A stretch of DNA of 26,388 bases from Ichthyophonus hoferi (GCA_002751075.1 NAOQ01000014.1:30460-56847); one strand, 5' to 3'; shown: positions 10,801 through 21,110, counted from the stretch's first letter. Made by a program: numbers and translations. The notes: generated by a model not told the origin, from the sequence alone.

Positions 10801-13800
10801 CAGAGTGTTGAATTATGGCTGGCTTTGGCCCATCTTGAGAACTACAAGAATGCCCGCAAGGTTCTTAACAAGGTACACTGTAGTTAGAGTGGCGCCGTGC
10901 TTCACACTCCTCCCTCTCTCAATTGTTTACTTATTTCAGTGTTATTTATATTTTTTATGTTATAATCATGTGTTTTGTGTGGTATCTTATATTTTATACC
11001 ATTTGCTCCATCTATCTTATCCAACCCTATCAGCTTCATGTCTTTTGTACTCTCCTCTCGGTAACTAGGCAAGGATTCAACCAATGCTCATTGGTAATAT
11101 ATTTCCCCTCCAGGCCCGTGAGAATATTCCAACCGAGAAGCAGATTTGGATCACGGCTGCCAAATTAGAGGAGGCCAATGGGAACGTAGGAATGGTAGAT
11201 AAGATTATTACTAGAGGTAGGTGATTGGCTCTAGTTGTACCTATTTATTGATGGAATATGTTTATTGGTGGAGATGGATTGGTGAAATTAATTTAATAGC
11301 AACAATAGGTTGGTGAATACAATTAGTAAGATACAGTGAAAGAGAGAGGGAGATAAAAAAATGAAAATATATGAGTAAGAAAGAGAGGTATATATGTATT
11401 AACAGCTAATGGTATAGGCTTATACATGCATTTCCCTTGTTTATTCACATGTTTGCCTCATCTGTTTGTACTATAATACCAATCAACCCTACCTTGCTCT
11501 GTGTGTGTGTGTGCATTTCTACTACCTTCGTTTCATCTCAGATATCTTGTGCCAATCGCCTGGGTATCTTAATGATCTTAATTACTAGTTAATGAAGGGA
11601 TGGAGATTATGTAAATTATGAAGATTGGCGCTGACCTGATTAGTAAATGGCAGGTGTTCAGTCACTGGCGGCCAATGGGGTTGAGATTAATCGCGATCAG
11701 TGGATCAAGAGTGGAGAGGATTGTGAACACTCTGGATCCATTCTCACAGCCCAGTCTATCATGTGTGTTTCTCTTTCTCTTTCTGTCTATCTTTATTTTT
11801 TTTCTTTTTTCTGTCCTTTGTGCTTAGTTTTTTTCTTTTTTAGCCACTTTTTAATTCCCATTCTTATCTTTAAATACCCTTATCCGATTAAATATTAATA
11901 AACTAACTGCAACTTTTGGTGATACTATATGTTATTAAATATATTTGCTTGTATGCTTATTTTATTTTTTTGAAAAGAGAATCATTGGTACAATAAGATG
12001 ATTTGCCAATGGTATTACTGGTGCTAGAAAATAGTGTGGGTACTGGACTGCATCATAATGATGTCATATTTCTGATGGTTGCCATGTTATACAGTCGAGC
12101 AGTGATTAGCATTGGCGTTGAAGATCAAGATCGCAAGCACACATGGATGGAAGATGCGGATAGTGTAAGTGTATCCCTCTCCCTCTCCCTCTCCCTCTCC
12201 CTACTGTGGGATGAACCGGGGTAGCTGTGAATATATATATATATGTTGGTGTGTGTAGTCATTCCTATTTGCTTATCCGCACACCTACCAATACCCCCTT
12301 TTACGTCCTAACTTTTAACTGGATTCATTCATCATACATTCATATATTGCTCTAACTATATACTAATATAACCATACATACAATCAGTGCAAATCCAACA
12401 ATGCTCACGAGTGTGCCCGAGCCATCTATGCCCATGCCCTCTCGGTGATGCCTGACAAGAAGTCTATCTGGCTAAGGGCTGCACACCATGAGAAGGAACA
12501 GGGCACTAGGTATATCTATATCCAGCCTCTATCTGTAGCCTCTCTTGATTGCTCGCTGTCAATGCTAGTCTGGGTTTATTGTACTATCTATTTGTCTTTT
12601 ATTTCTGTGTTATGTATATATATATATATATTAAAGTTTATTTATGATATTATACTATGCTTCATTATACCACAATATACTATACTTTATTTACCTCTTG
12701 ACCTATTAGTAAACATATTATTCCTTGATATACATACATACATACATACCTTTCTGTCCCATAAATAGAGTTGGTGCGGTATCGACCACTTAAAACTGGA
12801 CACGTATAACAATCTAGATCGGCTTCACTATATCTTTATATATATGTTTTGCTTCCTTTCCTGTTTTTTTACTCACTTCTTATCCCTTTATGTAGAAACA
12901 TAGAAACACGTATACTATACTATACTAGAATATACATTTGTCTCTACATTTGTCTTTTTTTTTTTCTTTTTTTTCTTCTCTCCTTTCTCTTGTCAAAAAC
13001 GTATTGTCATATGTTGCATTTCCCTGTCTAACTCATATTATAACCAACCACCGCATAACCACAAAATCCTCGTGAGGTATCCTTTTTTTTCCGTTATTTA
13101 TTTCTAAACGAGCACAACATCCTACAGGGAATCATTGGAGGAGCTGTTGGGTAGAGCGGTTAAGTACTGTCGCCAGGCTGAAGTAATGTGGCTAATGCTG
13201 GCCAAGAGTAAATGGATTGCCGTAAGTTATCTATCCTAAGGGTTATGTTATATTATACTATGTTATATTATGTTATGTATGTTATGCTATGTTATGTTAT
13301 ACTATGTTATGTTGTGCTACGTTATTTTATGTCATGCTATGTTATGTTATACTATGCTATGTTAAATTATGTTCTGTTGGTTTAATCATATACATAAACT
13401 CGTTCTACCTGTGTTGATTGTTTGTTTTATATTTTATTTATACAGTAGACGTGTGTATTTTCTATCTATATGTATATTTTACTTTCTCTGTCTGGCTAAT
13501 TTACTGTTTTTCTCTAATTTTAATATACTCATTACCGGTGCTCACCCTGTACCATTAAGGTGATTGCCTTTTTAGAGAAGTTGGAAATACTATAATACCT
13601 TATTTAGATGAATTGTGACGACACTGGCCTTAATGATCCAATCACTGTCTCTATTTTTGAAGTGTAATCCTACATATAATCTCGATACTATATCACCTAG
13701 TAGTTCTCTCATATTACCAGCCAACCATATTCCTTTGTTAAAATTATACTATTCTAACACAGGAAGACATTGAAGGTGCTCGTTCAACACTAGCAAGTGC

Positions 13801-16800
13801 GTTCTTGTCCAATCCGAATAGGTAATATAACACCCTACTTCTGTAGTTGCTTCTCTCTCTGCGTACGACTTACTTTTTTTTTTCGTTTATTTCTGTTTTA
13901 TCAGTCTTCCCTCTTATATGGTGTCTATTTATAAAGTCTTCCTAGTTGTTGGAATGACAAGTAGGCCAATTAAATGGGGTAGTGTCTAATGGAATTAAAT
14001 TTTGTTGGTTTTTTGATTGGTAGTTAGGATTAAATGGTGATGAACAAAATACGAAGTGGACGGTGATAGGGTAGTGGGGTAAAGATAGTTATACTATCAT
14101 ATTGTATTGGGTGTTATTAACTTAATTATTTTTATGTTTAGTGAGCAAATCTGGTTGGCTGCTGTGAAGTTGGAAAGTGAAAACAATGAGAATAGTAGAG
14201 CTAGAATATTGCTAAAGCGTGCAAGAGAATCCGCAAATACTGAAAAGGTAATTGATTATATACGTATATATATACTTAGCCCGTTCCCTCTACTTTACTA
14301 TAAATGTCCTTTTTCTTCTTTTTCTCTTTTGTTATTTATCTCTCCTGCTACTATTCACCCCATCCTTAGCTACTGTAAACATTCTATATATTAGTTTTTA
14401 AGATAGGATCATATACTATAATCTAACTCTGATATCATATTATCTATCCATGTCATATCTACGTCACCATTACCTGCCCTATTATTGACTCGGTGGACTA
14501 GTTAAAACACACGCATACATAATAGCATAGCTAAATAATACTTAATATTGAGTAATAACAGATAATAAATGAATATATTCTATTTTATATTCTTATTAAA
14601 ATATTTAACCGGTTAAAGAGTCATTGTACTGGACTACACGTGTTCCAACATACTCTAGCAATCAAAACCTTATAATATATCAAGTAAGAACCAGTCTTTA
14701 AAATGAGATCCAATGAGATCAAAGATTAAAATTGCCTTAGTAAATCATTACAGTTAAAATCTATAACTTTCATTTTCGTATAACATTTAATGGTTTTATG
14801 TAACTAAAATATGTAAAATATAGACGAGCTGTGACTATATAGAATTATAAGAACATTTGTAATGTAGTATTAGTATTATATTACTCCTGCGCTCAGACCA
14901 ACGTATCTACTGTCATACTATCATACAATATCTCGACTATCTACTAACTAAGGTTTTGGGTAGGTGTGGATGAAGTCCGCCTTGTTCGAGTGGCAGATGG
15001 GAGATCTCAAATCGGCTGTATCATTGGCTACGGTATGTATACTTGCTTCGTATTGGTTATTATACGTGGCTATATATGCATATATTAATCATAATGTACA
15101 ATCTGTAAGTAGATTGAGTGGTTGAGAGATTAATTGCTATCACCGCGTAATTTGGTCATTTTATAATTGATCGTACTGTATGTATTGAAATAGATATGCA
15201 AATACGTACTATTAATTAATTAATTATTATTCATTAAGTGCTGAGTGGCCTAGCAATTATAGATATAATGATGTGTGGATATTGGACTAAGTATGCAGGC
15301 TACCTCAAGATTGCATTATGAACGTTTGTATGTATGTATGTGTATATATATGTATGTATGTATGTAGATATGTATGCATGTATGCATGTATGTATATGTG
15401 TGTGTATGTATGTATATCTGTATGTATGTATATATGTGTGTATGTATGCATGTATGCATGTATGTATATGTGTTTGTATGTATGTATATGTAAAATAATA
15501 CAATTTCCTATGTCTCCTCATAAAAGTGCCACCAATAAATAGTAGTTAAAACTTATTATGGGGGCTATAACCAATCAATCAAACGGAAGTCATCTGACCA
15601 GTTCTATATGACGTCATAGGAAGGTACGGATAGGTTCCCTGACTTTGCCAAACTATGGATGATGCGGGGCCAATTACATAGCGCGATGGGATCTCTGGTG
15701 GAGGCAAGGGAGGCCTTTACGCGTGGGGTAGGTAGTGTTTGGATTGGATGAGAGATGGATTGATTGTGTCATGTTGTTGATGGTTGGTTGATATGCTTGG
15801 ATCTATATACAGATATAGTATAGGATTGGTGCATTGTCACGGATTTAAATGTGTAGGCCTATATAGATAGGTATATGTATGACTCTTATCCGGCCCTGGT
15901 GTATATCATCTCTCTTGTTTTAATCCTATCCTTCTCTATACCTTATCTTTCAACATAACACATTCTCTCTCTCCTCCCCTTCCCTCCCTCCCCCGCAGCT
16001 TCAACGTTGTCCGTACTCCATCCCACTGTGGCTGTTGTTAGCCAAGCTAGAGACCAAGGAAGGAGGGGAGACCAGAGCCAGAGCCATCCTAGAGAAAGGA
16101 AGGCTGAAGAACCCTGCTGTGCCTGAGCTATGGTAAGTATAGTGTAGTATAGTATATGTATGCTTATTGTCTTTCTCTCTTTTTATTATTAATTGGCAGG
16201 TTTTCCTATACCTTAGGTATAAGGCTGTATAATTGGTGTTTATAAGTGTATTATGGTATACAATCCTAATATGGTTACCCGGTAAGCTAGAACCAGTAAA
16301 GATAATGATAGAGGAGGATTGATTGGTGGTTAGAAAGCAAATAGCCTAATATGGTTAAATTCAGGCTAGAGGCAGTAAGGATGGAGATGAGGAGTGGTAA
16401 CAAGACCCAAGCCATGGCTGTAATGGCGAAGGCTTTGCAGGTACGTGTATATATATATATACTATGCCATAATATTCTATCCTATACTATACTACGCTAT
16501 AGATTGTTTTCTTTCTCTTTTTTCGTCTTTCCTTTTCAATAATGAGCATTATTTATCATCTAAGGTAACTAGTGGGATATCTCTGTATCCAACCAACGGT
16601 CATTACTCTCTGCCTATAGAGTATAGTTACGATCATTTCTCTTTAATCTCTGCTATCATCTCATATCTTTGTCATTTTCAGGAATGTCCCAAGTCAGGTA
16701 AACTATGGGCTGAAAGTATTTTCATGGAAGGACGGGCACAAAGAAAAACTAAGAGTGTTGATGCCCTGAAACGATGTGATAATGATGCCTATGTTCTACT

Positions 16801-17648
16801 GGCTGTGGCATAGTATGTTTATGTTCTATTATATATATACATCTATATACTATTATACTATCATATATGCTAACCTATTAACATACTATCATTTATACTA
16901 GTATGTTCCCATATATGTATTTAGCGTCCCCTGTGTAGTTCCTATATTCATGCATTTTCTCACTATTGTATTATCTACTTCTAATAATGACCTCTTTGGT
17001 TTAGCTTTATCTCGTTTACCTTCTTTTTCTCTCTCTCTCTCTCTCTCTCTTCCTACTTTTCTATCTTTTCAGATACGTAATATAATATATATACCCTCTG
17101 TCACGTATCCTCCGTGGCTAACTATAATTAATACATTTATCATATGCATTGCTATTGGTTATATATCATATAGACTTGAGTGATCATTAGGCGGGCACAG
17201 TTTTACAATTTTGAACTTTTCCATTTTCATTAGCATAAGGCATACTCTCTATCATGGTTGTAATCCAGTTCTTGAATAAACATCGACCTTGTCTAACTAA
17301 GGAGAATCGAATCGCGAATCGAATCAAATCAAATCAAATCAAATCAAATGTTCTTTTATAATTACATTTCTTATTTTGTTTTCTTTTTTTTTCTTTTTTT
17401 TTTTTCTTTTTCTTATTGAGAGGTACGTTACAGTCTTTTCTGGAGCGAGCGCAAAGTAAGCAAGGCCAGAGAGTGGTTCGGACGTGCCTTGAAGGTAGAC
17501 TCGTCTATCGGCGATATCTGGGCTGCATTCTACAGGTTTGAGGTGCTGCATGGTTCTCCGGTAGGTTATTACTATGTGGTTTTGGTTATTAGGTTATTAT
17601 TATTGACTTGGGCTCCTTGCGTATTCTTATCTCTACTGTCTCTGTATG

Positions 17649-17679
<31 letters not shown>

Positions 17680-18303
17680 CCTTTCTTTGTATTGTGTTTA
17701 GATTGATAATTAAGATAATGCTTTATTGTTAAGGTTGTTATGCTTTCTCTGATGTAAGATAGGAAGGTTGAAGTCAACGTTGGTCTGATCAATTTAATGA
17801 CTTACTAATTGTAAATGGATTATGTCTTTTATTAATTGTAAATATGACTACCATCTGATGTGTTTTCATTTCTTGTTTAGCACGGGGTAAGAATGAATCA
17901 ATGGTAAATATATTTATACATATTTTTATTATTTTATTTTAGTATTTGATTATTACTTGGGACCTGAAGTAGTATTACATCGTGTATATTGAGAGGTTGA
18001 TGATAATGGATTGGGTTTATGGCGAATAATGATAATAATAACTATTATAATGGGATAATAGGCATGGAAACCTTGAATATAACCTGTTTTCAGTGCAGTA
18101 ATATACTACAACCTAAGCATCACACTTACCTGTATTTCGCTACACTACTACAGCAACAGCAGAATGACATAATAGCCAAATGTGTCCTTGCCGAACCACA
18201 CTATGGTGAACTATGGTGTTCAGTTTCCAAAGACGTGGTCAATTGGAAACTTCCTATCGAGAAAATTTTGGTTGAAGTTTCGAAGAAAGTGAAGGAGATA
18301 TAA
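3924..18303 (+). CDS. PRPF6: Pre-mRNA-processing factor 6 (U5 snRNP 102-kDa protein), complete 28-exon gene
   Basis: Spliceosomal protein that bridges U5 and U4/U6 in the tri-snRNP, acting in the nucleus. Coding exons: 3924-3994, 4345-4407, 4703-4757, 5187-5365, 5808-5891, 6715-6813, 7450-7528, 8121-8225, 8558-8655, 8930-8994, 9555-9682, 10096-10222, 10569-10678, 10804-10872, 11114-11216, 11654-11762, 12095-12164, 12388-12509, 13128-13221, 13763-13821, 14142-14247, 14964-15032, 15620-15727, 15999-16132, 16365-16440, 16682-16812, 17434-17560, 18154-18303. Every junction is GT-AG, the phases agree throughout, and the total is 2790 coding bases = 929 residues plus TAA; human PRPF6 is 941. The start codon matches the family start just before [20 protein letters not shown]. 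Landmarks include [79 protein letters not shown] and [16 protein letters not shown]. No broken reading frame or missing block was seen. Confidence 0.97.
4790..4853. repeat. (CATA)n then (TA)n microsatellite, PRPF6 intron 3
   Basis: About nine CATA units running into TATATA and a GATATA tail. It begins about 32 bases after the 5' splice site at 4758. Confidence 0.9.
4895..5015 (+). repeat. Degenerate TATAT/TGTAT pentamer array, PRPF6 intron 3
   Basis: About 120 bases of loose 5-base periodicity made almost wholly of T, A and some G on the transcript strand. It resembles the arrays at 1813-1924 and 13243-13372. Confidence 0.75.
12175..12201 (+). repeat. (CCCTCT)n tract, template-strand G-quadruplex motif, PRPF6 intron 17
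   Basis: Five CCC tracts at exactly six-base spacing (12175, 12181, 12187, 12193, 12199), separated by TCT. The complementary strand therefore has five GGG tracts with three-base AGA loops, a textbook G-quadruplex pattern. It starts 10 bases after the 5' splice site of intron 17 (GTAAGT at 12165). Confidence 0.95.
13243..13372 (+). repeat. TATGT/TATGC pentamer minisatellite, PRPF6 intron 19
   Basis: About 130 bases of TTATG-type units on the transcript strand (TATGT, TATGC, TATAC, TATTA variants), beginning about 20 bases inside the intron from the 5' splice site at 13222. Confidence 0.9.
15317..15492. repeat. (TGTA)n array with 72-base higher-order period, PRPF6 intron 22
   Basis: About 175 bases of TGTA units with TGCA, TATA and TGTG variants. 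A block of 30 bases starting at 15371 recurs unchanged at 15443, so the array has a 72-base second-order repeat. Open frames on both strands (Met/Cys/Tyr/Val on plus; Thr/His/Tyr/Ile on minus) are repeat products. Confidence 0.95.
17306..17349 (+). repeat. (AATCA)n pentanucleotide microsatellite, PRPF6 intron 26
   Basis: Units begin as AATCG variants and become perfect AATCA, followed by the long T-rich polypyrimidine tract of exon 27. Confidence 0.9.
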
Positions 18304-18617
18304 TGAGACTGAATGAGGAATATGGTTGTGCTGTATTCTCACTGCTAGTCTTGTCTCCCATGTCTCCTCGCATTTTAATCCATCTTTTATTTATTTATTT
18401 TCTTTTTCTTTCTCTTCATTCACAATCATGCACGCCATGCCTAATCATAGATGACTTTTCATTTAAAACAAAATATGGGAAGATCGCATTCAGTTAGCTT
18501 ATACGTATATGTTGGGGTGTATACTTGATTAGATTATAATCTATTCACGGAAGTTATAGACTTTCTGGTGGATATGGGTCTGTCAGCTGGGTGGGTGTGA
18601 ACCAGAAAGATACCAAT

Positions 18618-18623
18618 AATAAA
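18618..18623 (+). promoter_or_regulatory. Candidate polyadenylation signal of PRPF6
   Basis: First clear AATAAA downstream of the PRPF6 stop codon (TAA at 18301-18303), giving a 3' UTR of about 330-350 bases. The AT-rich context makes chance occurrence possible. Confidence 0.5.
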
Positions 18624-19553
18624 AATATAATTACTAACAAGTGTAAGTACGTATCATTTATCATTTGTTACTTCTCAGCTTTGAAAGAGCCACATGTCTA
18701 AAGGCATGAACAAAACTGTTGGAAGTATAACCATATGAAAAGACCATCGCTATTTGATGTTGGCTATGAAAATCAAAAAACATTCCCTACGTCGTACCTC
18801 TTGGTGCGTTCATCAATAGAATCAGTCACATATATTCATACTTCGTCAATGAAGTGTCAATGTAGGAAAGATGAGTGCATTCCGGGGAGATGTCCAATCT
18901 ACGCTAATTGAGTTTTCCTTGAAGATGGGGAATTTATGTTACGACCACAATTTCTGTTTAAAAATCACAATCACAAAATGCTCGATGTTTGTTTTGTTAC
19001 AGCTTATTCATTTATGTTACAAGAGCGTAGTTTAAATTAATTTATTAATGCGCAGCTTGCATTTTGGGAATGAGCAATTTCTCTTTGGTTTGTTGGTCCT
19101 CACATTCCGACCTTCTGCCTACCTTCCGATTACCATTCGTCTTTTTTGGATTTGGTTGGTATGATTAAATCAATGGTGCTTTATTTAAAATATTTAAAAT
19201 GAGTCACCCTATAAAACTATGATTGTCCCGTTTATGTTTGACCATAGCCTCATTTCCATTCTTGGATGCGTTTCTACGCTAGTATTATCCTAAGGTCATA
19301 GCAAAAAGTATTACATTTTAGGGGCGCATAATCTGTTTAAAATGTTCTGTACGAATTATTAAAGCCGCTTTAAATTAAAATCAAGTGGAATTTCCTTCAT
19401 GATTTGAATGAATCTTGGATCCGATGCTTACCTGTCATTGCAAACCAGTGTGGAGTATACATACATATTGTAATGGTGTACCCAATAAGATGTAGTTCCT
19501 TTTATATGGAATAATTACGCATATGATGGGTATAATTCCAATTGTTATACTGT

Positions 19554-19563
19554 TTTATTTATT
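19554..19563 (-). promoter_or_regulatory. Candidate polyadenylation signals of the Cys/Trp-repeat gene
   Basis: Two overlapping AATAAA hexamers on the minus strand (19559-19554 and 19563-19558), about 180-190 bases past the stop codon at 19746-19744. Confidence 0.5.
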
Positions 19564-19743
19564 TATGGGATATACCAGGAAAATATCTTGGAGTCTATGC
19601 GTAGAAACTCTATAAATTACTCTATCCTCTCTATTAGCATGAGTTTGGATTTTACGTATATTTTACATTCGATCTACCAGTACCATGCAATATGTACCTG
19701 TACCTAGTGTAATTAGTTAAATGAAAACACTGTTGGGTAAAGA

Positions 19744-20952
19744 TTAATGATAGATTATATCACACATATTATACTCTGCAATCCATCTCTCGCCATAAGG
19801 GCAGTTAGGAATAATGTTGCAGGCTTTATAGTATGGGTCCCACCATTGTCCAGCGGGACAATCAGGTATGACGCAGCACTTCTTATACTTAGGGTCCCAC
19901 CAATACCCCACTTCACAATCAGGGGTACGGCAACACTTTTTATATTGAGGGTCCCACCATAGCCCTGTAGGGCAGTCTGGAATGGTGAAGCACTCCTCAT
20001 ACTTTGGATCCCACCATTGCCCATCTGGACATTCAGTGCACAATTTCATGGTGTTGTCCCACACCTCACCATCGGGGCAAGTTGGAATAGGAAGGCATCG
20101 GTTATACTTGGGATCCCAATACTCATCGTCAGCACAGTAATAATGAAGTGGCTTGCAGCATTGTGTGGCACTATCCCACGTCTGACCAGTAGGACAAACT
20201 GGAATATCACAACACTTGTTCTTCTTGGGATCCCACCACTGCCCAGTAGGGCAGTAAGATGTTGTAATTGGGTGGCAACCTCCTGTGTTATAATTCCAAA
20301 GCTGCCCAGGTGGGCAATGGGGAGGGTCGCGACACTTGCAATTTTTATGGTCCCACCAATGGCCGTGGGGACATTGGGAAGGCTGACATAAAGGAATTAA
20401 ACTGCATTTATGTTTTTTGGCATCCCACCGGCTACCCCTGCATTTAGGCACCTTACTGCATTTATGCTTCTTTGCATTCCACCATCTATCTCTAGTGCAT
20501 CTACGTGTCTTACTACATTTATGTCGCTTGGTATTCCACCATCTGCCTTTAGGGCATTTAGGCACCTTACTGCATTTATGTTGCTTTGCATTCCACCATC
20601 TATTTTTAGTGCATTCAGACACCTTGCGGCATTTATGCTTCTTTGCATCCCACCACCTACCCTTGGTGCATTTAGACACCTTACTGCACTTGCGTTTTTT
20701 AGCGTTCCACCATTGGTCACCTCGGCATTTTGGATTCTTGCCGCAGCCGCCTTTATATTTGCAAGGTACCACAGGAATTTTTCGACATCCGTGTCTCTTG
20801 TCTTTCCATATATTGCCTATAGGACAAGGATGAGCACTACGACACCGAGGGTTCCAGCGATTGGTTCCCTTGTCACACCCTCCCTCTCCCTTGTTGATAG
20901 CAACCACAGTAGACGCTACAGCAAACAGATAGAGAATTAGGCGTGATGCCAT
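19744..20952 (-). CDS. Secreted Cys/Trp tandem-repeat protein (18 short CxxGxWWD...C repeats), intronless
   Basis: Unrecognised family; 402 residues. I chose the Met at 20952 (context ACAATGG) because it opens a signal peptide, MASRLILYLFAVASTVVA (residues 1-18); the frame stays open 41 codons further up without a signal there. Residues 43-402 are about 18 repeats of mostly 19 residues, with the pattern C-P-x-G-x-W-W-D/N-x-K-x-x-K-C-x-x-x-P. The two cysteines of a unit are normally 12 residues apart and 4-6 residues from the next unit. Residues 76-183 are very basic (WWNAKKHKCSKV type). Residues 194-402 are less basic with Asp/Pro (WWDPKYKKCC-IPD type). The cysteine spacing recalls the second half of the peritrophin/CBM14 chitin-binding fold, but other core cysteines of that fold are absent, so this is only a resemblance. 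An extracellular adhesive, cuticle, mucus or mineral-matrix role is possible. No intron is needed in the whole repeat region. Confidence 0.85.
   Translation of the reverse strand: MASRLILYLFAVASTVVAINKGEGGCDKGTNRWNPRCRSAHPCPIGNIWKDKRHGCRKIPVVPCKYKGGCGKNPKCRGDQWWNAKKRKCSKVSKCTKGRWWDAKKHKCRKVSECTKNRWWNAKQHKCSKVPKCPKGRWWNTKRHKCSKTRRCTRDRWWNAKKHKCSKVPKCRGSRWDAKKHKCSLIPLCQPSQCPHGHWWDHKNCKCRDPPHCPPGQLWNYNTGGCHPITTSYCPTGQWWDPKKNKCCDIPVCPTGQTWDSATQCCKPLHYYCADDEYWDPKYNRCLPIPTCPDGEVWDNTMKLCTECPDGQWWDPKYEECFTIPDCPTGLWWDPQYKKCCRTPDCEVGYWWDPKYKKCCVIPDCPAGQWWDPYYKACNIIPNCPYGERWIAEYNMCDIIYH
20404..20727 (-). repeat. 57-base coding tandem repeats, basic block of the Cys/Trp protein
   Basis: Six units (residues 76-183), the first five 57 bases long and closely similar at the DNA level (codons for WWNAKKHKCSKVPKC recur almost unchanged), unlike the more diverged units of the C-terminal block. 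The last unit (CRGSRWDAKKHKC) has a single Trp and 11 instead of 12 residues between cysteines. This is consistent with recent unit duplication or gene conversion in this half only. Confidence 0.85.
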
Positions 20953-21110
20953 TGTACTAGCCGTTGATGTTGGTACAACACAACGGAATATGGCATTAAA
21001 AATAAATGGCATTTGAAGTAAATAAATTATTATATACATCTTTACCATTGTAGGTCCTCTTATTATTGGATGCAAATAGTTCCAGCTTGTTTATTTATTG
21101 GTGCATTTAA
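20953..21110 (-). promoter_or_regulatory. Candidate promoter and 5' leader of the Cys/Trp-repeat gene
   Basis: On the minus strand, going towards the gene, there is CCAAT near 21100, an exact octamer motif (plus strand ATGCAAAT, 21070-21077) overlapping the edge of a second CCAAT near 21066-21070, then TATATAA at 21036-21030. The TATA-like element lies about 80 bases before the start codon, leaving a leader of about 50 bases. The spacing is promoter-like, but each motif is short and the region is AT-rich. Confidence 0.4.

Larger units (their letters stand above)
8930..18303 (+). other. PRPF6 HAT/TPR-like helical repeat region (exons 10-28)
   Basis: From about residue 278 to the end the protein is a continuous run of HAT (half-a-TPR) repeats, visible as a recurring Trp in helix A and downstream Ala-Arg. 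Examples are [114 protein letters not shown] and [14 protein letters not shown]. Exon edges do not follow repeat edges. At the exon 16/17 junction the codon is ATT (Ile) where the human protein has Met. The repeats form the scaffold that holds U4/U6 and U5 proteins together in known structures. Confidence 0.9.
18304..19743. other. Convergent intergenic region, no gene recognised
   Basis: About 1.44 kb between the PRPF6 stop and the stop of the minus-strand Cys/Trp-repeat gene. It should hold both 3' UTRs. I found no coding exon with family resemblance, no tRNA-like cloverleaf motif and no terminal repeats. It is noticeably poorer in microsatellites than the introns. Confidence 0.6.

Noticed and set aside
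15300-15542. Met/Cys/Tyr/Val and Thr/His/Tyr open frames on opposite strands
   Set aside because: They are translations of the TGTA array within PRPF6 intron 22.
9680-16330. Apparent abundance of ATTGG/CCAAT pentamers in introns
   Set aside because: By eye ATTGG seems frequent in PRPF6 introns, but CCAAT is also common there and an AT-rich background predicts many of both. Without a count against shuffled sequence I cannot claim enrichment.
19747-20940. Plus-strand open frames of up to 176 residues opposite the Cys/Trp-repeat gene
   Set aside because: They are antisense shadows of the 57-base coding repeat: repeated His/Leu/Pro patterns, no signal peptide or recognisable domain. The minus frame has the signal peptide, conserved cysteines and a coherent repeat.
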